In this document: positions 5,716-7,850 of the stretch, piece by piece
Position numbering within the stretch: the stretch's first letter is position 1
Layout: each line of letters begins with the position of its first letter
Source: JBBDIO01 sp040880365
GTDB taxonomy: Bacteria; Chloroflexota; Anaerolineae; Caldilineales; Caldilineaceae
Direction of reading: 5' to 3'
NCBI GenBank assembly: GCA_040880365.1
Contig: JBBDIO010000050.1
Location: forward strand, 1 to 7,850
DNA: 7,850 nucleotides
The notes under the pieces: generated by a model
What the model saw: the letters and a program-made list of their open reading frames with translations, nothing else
Told to the model about the DNA's origin: nothing
Databases searched by the model: none
Made by a program: the position numbers and the translations under genes

Positions 5716-6233
5716 CGCCAGATTTCGGCAATGCCTTCGGCCAGCGTAATGCTGTTCATTTCGCCCAGCCACAGATGGCGCACCACGCCGTCGGCATCTA
5801 CGAAATAGGTGGTGGGCAAGCCCTGCACATTATATAGACGCCCCACCACCATATCGCTATCCAGGGGAATGGGGAATGTCAGCCCCATTTCATCCACATA
5901 GGGCTGCACCACCTCGCCCGCCTCACCCTGATCGATGCCCAGAATCAACACCCGGTCGGCATAGCGCTCGGCGGCGGCTTGCAGAGCAGGCAGCTCGCGC
6001 TGACAGGGTCCGCACCAGGTCGCCCAAAAGTTCAACACCACGGGCGTGCCCCGCAATTCGTGCAGTTGCAGGGTTGTGCCATCCAGCGTGACCAGCTCAA
6101 AATCGGGAGCGATCCGCCCAATCACCGGGTCTTCGCTGGGTGCGGGTTGCGCGGTCAAGGGCGCACGACTCCACCACAGCCAACTGCTCCCCGCCAGCAA
6201 CACCACCACAAACACACCATACCATCGGTTCAT
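5712..6233 (-). CDS. Membrane-anchored TlpA/ResA-like thiol-disulfide oxidoreductase
   Basis: 173 aa. Proteins of this family exchange disulfides outside the cytoplasmic membrane, often in cytochrome c maturation or protein reduction. An N-terminal helix at about 6-21 acts as an uncleaved anchor or signal. The thioredoxin fold shows G-x-x-A-P-D-F (39-45), L-D-G (50-52), V-V-L-N-F-W-A-T-W-C-G-P-C (65-77) with active cysteines C74 and C77, and the cis-proline loop G-L-P-T-T-Y-F (138-144, P140). The length is normal for the family. The ATG at 6233 has a modest AGGA 11 nt upstream. It lies 39 bp after gnd on the same strand and may be cotranscribed with it. Its stop codon (5712-5714) overlaps the ligase stop from the opposite strand. 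No cytochrome maturation genes lie in view, so the partner is unknown. Confidence 0.93.
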   Translation of the reverse strand: MNRWYGVFVVVLLAGSSWLWWSRAPLTAQPAPSEDPVIGRIAPDFELVTLDGTTLQLHELRGTPVVLNFWATWCGPCQRELPALQAAAERYADRVLILGIDQGEAGEVVQPYVDEMGLTFPIPLDSDMVVGRLYNVQGLPTTYFVDADGVVRHLWLGEMNSITLAEGIAEIWR

Positions 6234-6272
6234 GCGTGTCTATATCCTGAAATCCTCGGCAACTCGCAACGC

Positions 6273-7700
6273 CTACTGCTCTGCTTCCGATTCCCAACTG
6301 GAATGGAAAGTGCCCGGCTGATCCACCCGTTCATAAGTATGCGCGCCAAAATAGTCGCGCTGGGCCTGGATCAGGTTGGCGGGGAGACGCTCGCTGCGAT
6401 AGCCGTCGTAGTAGGCGAGACTTACGCCAAACGCAGCACACGGAATGCCCAGCCCCACCGCGGTCTGTACCACCTTGCGCCACGCGGGCAAACGCTCGCT
6501 GACCGCCTTGCCCAGTTCCTCATCCAGCAACAGATTGGGCAGCGCAGGGTTGCGCACAAACGCCTCGGTGATGCGGTTGAGGAAGCGCGCCCGGATGATG
6601 CAGCCGGCCCGCCAAATGGCCGCGACCTCGCCCAGATTCAGGTCATACTCATATTCTTCGCTCGCCATGCGCAACAGCGCCATGCCCTGAGCATAGGCAC
6701 TGATTTTGCTGGCATAGAGCGCCTGGCGCACGGCCTCGATGAGTTCCTGCTTGTCGCCGGTATACTCGGTTGCAGCCTGGGCCGGGAGCACTTTGGCGGC
6801 GGCGACGCGTTCAGCCTTGAGCGCCGACAAAATCCGCCCCACCACCGCGCTGTTAATGGTGGGAATCGGCGCGCCCAGGTCAAAGGCATCCTGGCTGGTC
6901 CATTTGCCCGTGCCCTTTTGCGCCGCCTTGTCCAACACCATATCGACCAGTGGCTTGCCTGTTTCCTCGTCGATGCGGCGGAAAATCGTCGCGGTAATCT
7001 CGATGAGAAAGCTATCCAGCTCGCCCTGATTCCACTCGTGAAAGATCTCGGCCAGTTCCGCGGCCGAAAGCCCCAGCGCGCGCTGCAAAATGTCATAGGC
7101 TTCGGCGATCAGCTGCATGTCGCCATATTCAATGCCGTTGTGCACCATCTTCACATAGTGGCCTGCGCCGCGCGGCCCCAGATGCACCACACAGGGCTTG
7201 CCATCTTCGGGCGCTTTGGCCGCGATGGCCTCGAGCATGGGCTGTACCAGCGACCAGGTCTCTGCCGGTCCACCGGGCATAATACTCGGCCCCCAGAGCG
7301 CGCCTTCTTCGCCCCCAGAAACACCTACCCCCATAAACTTGAAGCCCTTGGCATCCAGCGTCTCGCTGCGCCGCTCCGTATCCGAATAGAGGCTGTTGCC
7401 CCCATCCATGATGAGATCGCCGGGGTCGAGCAGCGGCAACAGGCTTTCGATCACCGCATCTACCGCGGGGCCGGCTTTCACCATAATCAGTACACGGCGC
7501 GGCGTTTCCAGGCTGGCGACAAAATCTTCCAGCGTGGCGCTGCCCACCAGCTTCTTGCCGGGGTTGGCGTCGATAAATTCCTGCATGGTCGATGTGGTGC
7601 GGTTATAAACGGCCACAGTAAACCCATTGCGCTCCAAATTGAGCACAAGATTCTGGCCCATAACCGCCAGACCAATCAGGCCAAGATTTGCTTCTGTCAT
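6273..7700 (-). CDS. gnd: 6-phosphogluconate dehydrogenase, decarboxylating, NADP-dependent
   Basis: 475 aa, close to the 468-aa E. coli enzyme (long form). In the cytoplasm it oxidises 6-phosphogluconate to ribulose 5-phosphate and CO2, giving NADPH, in the oxidative pentose phosphate pathway. The dinucleotide fold has G-L-I-G-L-A-V-M-G-Q-N-L (7-18) and N-R-T (33-35), where R34 fits NADP binding. Further marks are D-G-G-N-S (99-103), G-V-S-G-G-E-E-G-A (126-134), and H-Y-V-K-M-V-H-N-G-I-E-Y-G-D-M-Q (181-196), which holds the catalytic Lys (K184) and Glu (E191). Also present are K-G-T-G-K-W-T (262-268), R289, and the C-terminal R448 and H454 that reach the partner subunit's active site in characterised enzymes. 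The ATG at 7700 has AAGGA 9 nt upstream. All expected catalytic residues are present. A REP-like doublet lies 54 bp upstream. Confidence 0.98.
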   Translation of the reverse strand: MTEANLGLIGLAVMGQNLVLNLERNGFTVAVYNRTTSTMQEFIDANPGKKLVGSATLEDFVASLETPRRVLIMVKAGPAVDAVIESLLPLLDPGDLIMDGGNSLYSDTERRSETLDAKGFKFMGVGVSGGEEGALWGPSIMPGGPAETWSLVQPMLEAIAAKAPEDGKPCVVHLGPRGAGHYVKMVHNGIEYGDMQLIAEAYDILQRALGLSAAELAEIFHEWNQGELDSFLIEITATIFRRIDEETGKPLVDMVLDKAAQKGTGKWTSQDAFDLGAPIPTINSAVVGRILSALKAERVAAAKVLPAQAATEYTGDKQELIEAVRQALYASKISAYAQGMALLRMASEEYEYDLNLGEVAAIWRAGCIIRARFLNRITEAFVRNPALPNLLLDEELGKAVSERLPAWRKVVQTAVGLGIPCAAFGVSLAYYDGYRSERLPANLIQAQRDYFGAHTYERVDQPGTFHSSWESEAEQ

Positions 7701-7709
7701 CGCGCGTTT

Positions 7710-7714
7710 TCCTT
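7710..7714 (-). promoter_or_regulatory. Ribosome binding site of gnd
   Basis: AAGGA on the minus strand, 9 nt before the ATG at 7700, within an A-rich stretch. It supports this start. Confidence 0.75.
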
Positions 7715-7754
7715 ATTTTTTGCAACTTGCATTTTGAAACTGCATGATTTCACA

Positions 7755-7818
7755 GTAGGTCACCGCTCCTGCGGTGACATGGGTAGCAGAGAATGTCACC
7801 GCAGGAGCGGTGACCTAC
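7755..7818. repeat. REP doublet (REPIN/BIME-like) nested inverted repeat upstream of gnd
   Basis: Two 26-bp arms (7755-7780 and 7793-7818) are perfect reverse complements around a 12-nt spacer. Each arm is itself a hairpin, GTCACCGC-TCCT-GCGGTGAC (7759-7778; mirrored at 7795-7814), preceded on its outer side by GTAG (7755-7758, and the complement at 7815-7818). A GTAG foot next to a short palindrome, paired in inverted orientation, is the known design of REP elements and REPINs, which are moved by REP-associated tyrosine transposases (RAYT/TnpA-REP). No such transposase is in the window. The element sits 54 bp upstream of the gnd start; if the gnd promoter is further upstream, it would be in the leader RNA and fold into a very stable hairpin. 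Confidence 0.75.
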
Positions 7819-7850
7819 ACGGCCCGTGCATAAATTTTTCAACCCATTAC

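Noticed and set aside
7719..7745. A possible operator or promoter between the REP-like doublet and gnd (TGCA-flanked imperfect inverted repeat)
   Set aside because: The arms match at only 6 of 8 positions and no -35/-10 pair with acceptable spacing is found there. A TTGAAA upstream of the doublet has only a poor -10 partner, so the gnd promoter stays unassigned.
7755..7818. Interpretation of the inverted repeat as a plain transcription terminator or a CRISPR fragment
   Set aside because: No T-run directly follows either arm, there are only two copies in inverted (not direct) orientation, and the spacer is 12 nt. The nested hairpin with GTAG feet fits a REP doublet better.

Overview
The window is GC-rich bacterial DNA from a scaffold that is not fully closed: a run of 100 N sits at 3140-3239. 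The gene set (LysM/M23 peptidase, CTC-type L25 with a long acidic tail, a small repeat protein with a C-terminal membrane anchor, a large O-antigen-ligase-type protein, a membrane-anchored TlpA/ResA-like thioredoxin, and NADP-type 6-phosphogluconate dehydrogenase) and its codon style recall Chloroflexota (Anaerolineae/Caldilineae-like). That assignment rests on memory of such proteins, not on a search, and is moderate at best.

Layout. (1) 63-1430, plus strand: an exported cell-wall hydrolase with two LysM domains and an intact M23 active site. (2) 1431-2861, minus strand: a probable two-gene unit. A strong sigma70-type promoter at 3042-3070 reads leftward through a leader of about 170 nt carrying an 11-bp tandem repeat. 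It then reads a 156-aa protein built of six 15-residue repeats plus a C-terminal membrane helix, then ribosomal protein L25 (rplY), and ends at a hairpin/U-tract terminator at 1461-1499. (3) 2862-3345: a divergent intergenic region interrupted by the assembly gap, so the 5' end of the next gene is unresolved. (4) 3346-5715, plus strand: a polytopic O-antigen ligase/polymerase-family protein with an unusual extracytoplasmic N-terminal domain. (5) 5712-7700, minus strand: gnd followed after 39 bp by a TlpA-like thioredoxin. The thioredoxin stop codon overlaps the ligase stop codon on the palindrome CTAG. (6) 7755-7818, upstream of gnd: two identical GTAG-headed hairpins in perfect inverted orientation, the architecture of a REP doublet (REPIN/BIME).

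The genes do not form one pathway. Three deal with the cell surface or its exterior (M23 hydrolase, ligase, TlpA), one with translation (L25) and one with NADPH supply (gnd). The most interesting items are the REPIN-like element, the small beta-solenoid-like anchored protein with its repeat-bearing leader, and the ligase with its extra N-terminal domain. Short tandem duplications recur across the window: 11 bp, 15 bp, 16 bp and a degenerate 27 bp. I found no CRISPR array, tRNA, rRNA or transposase gene.
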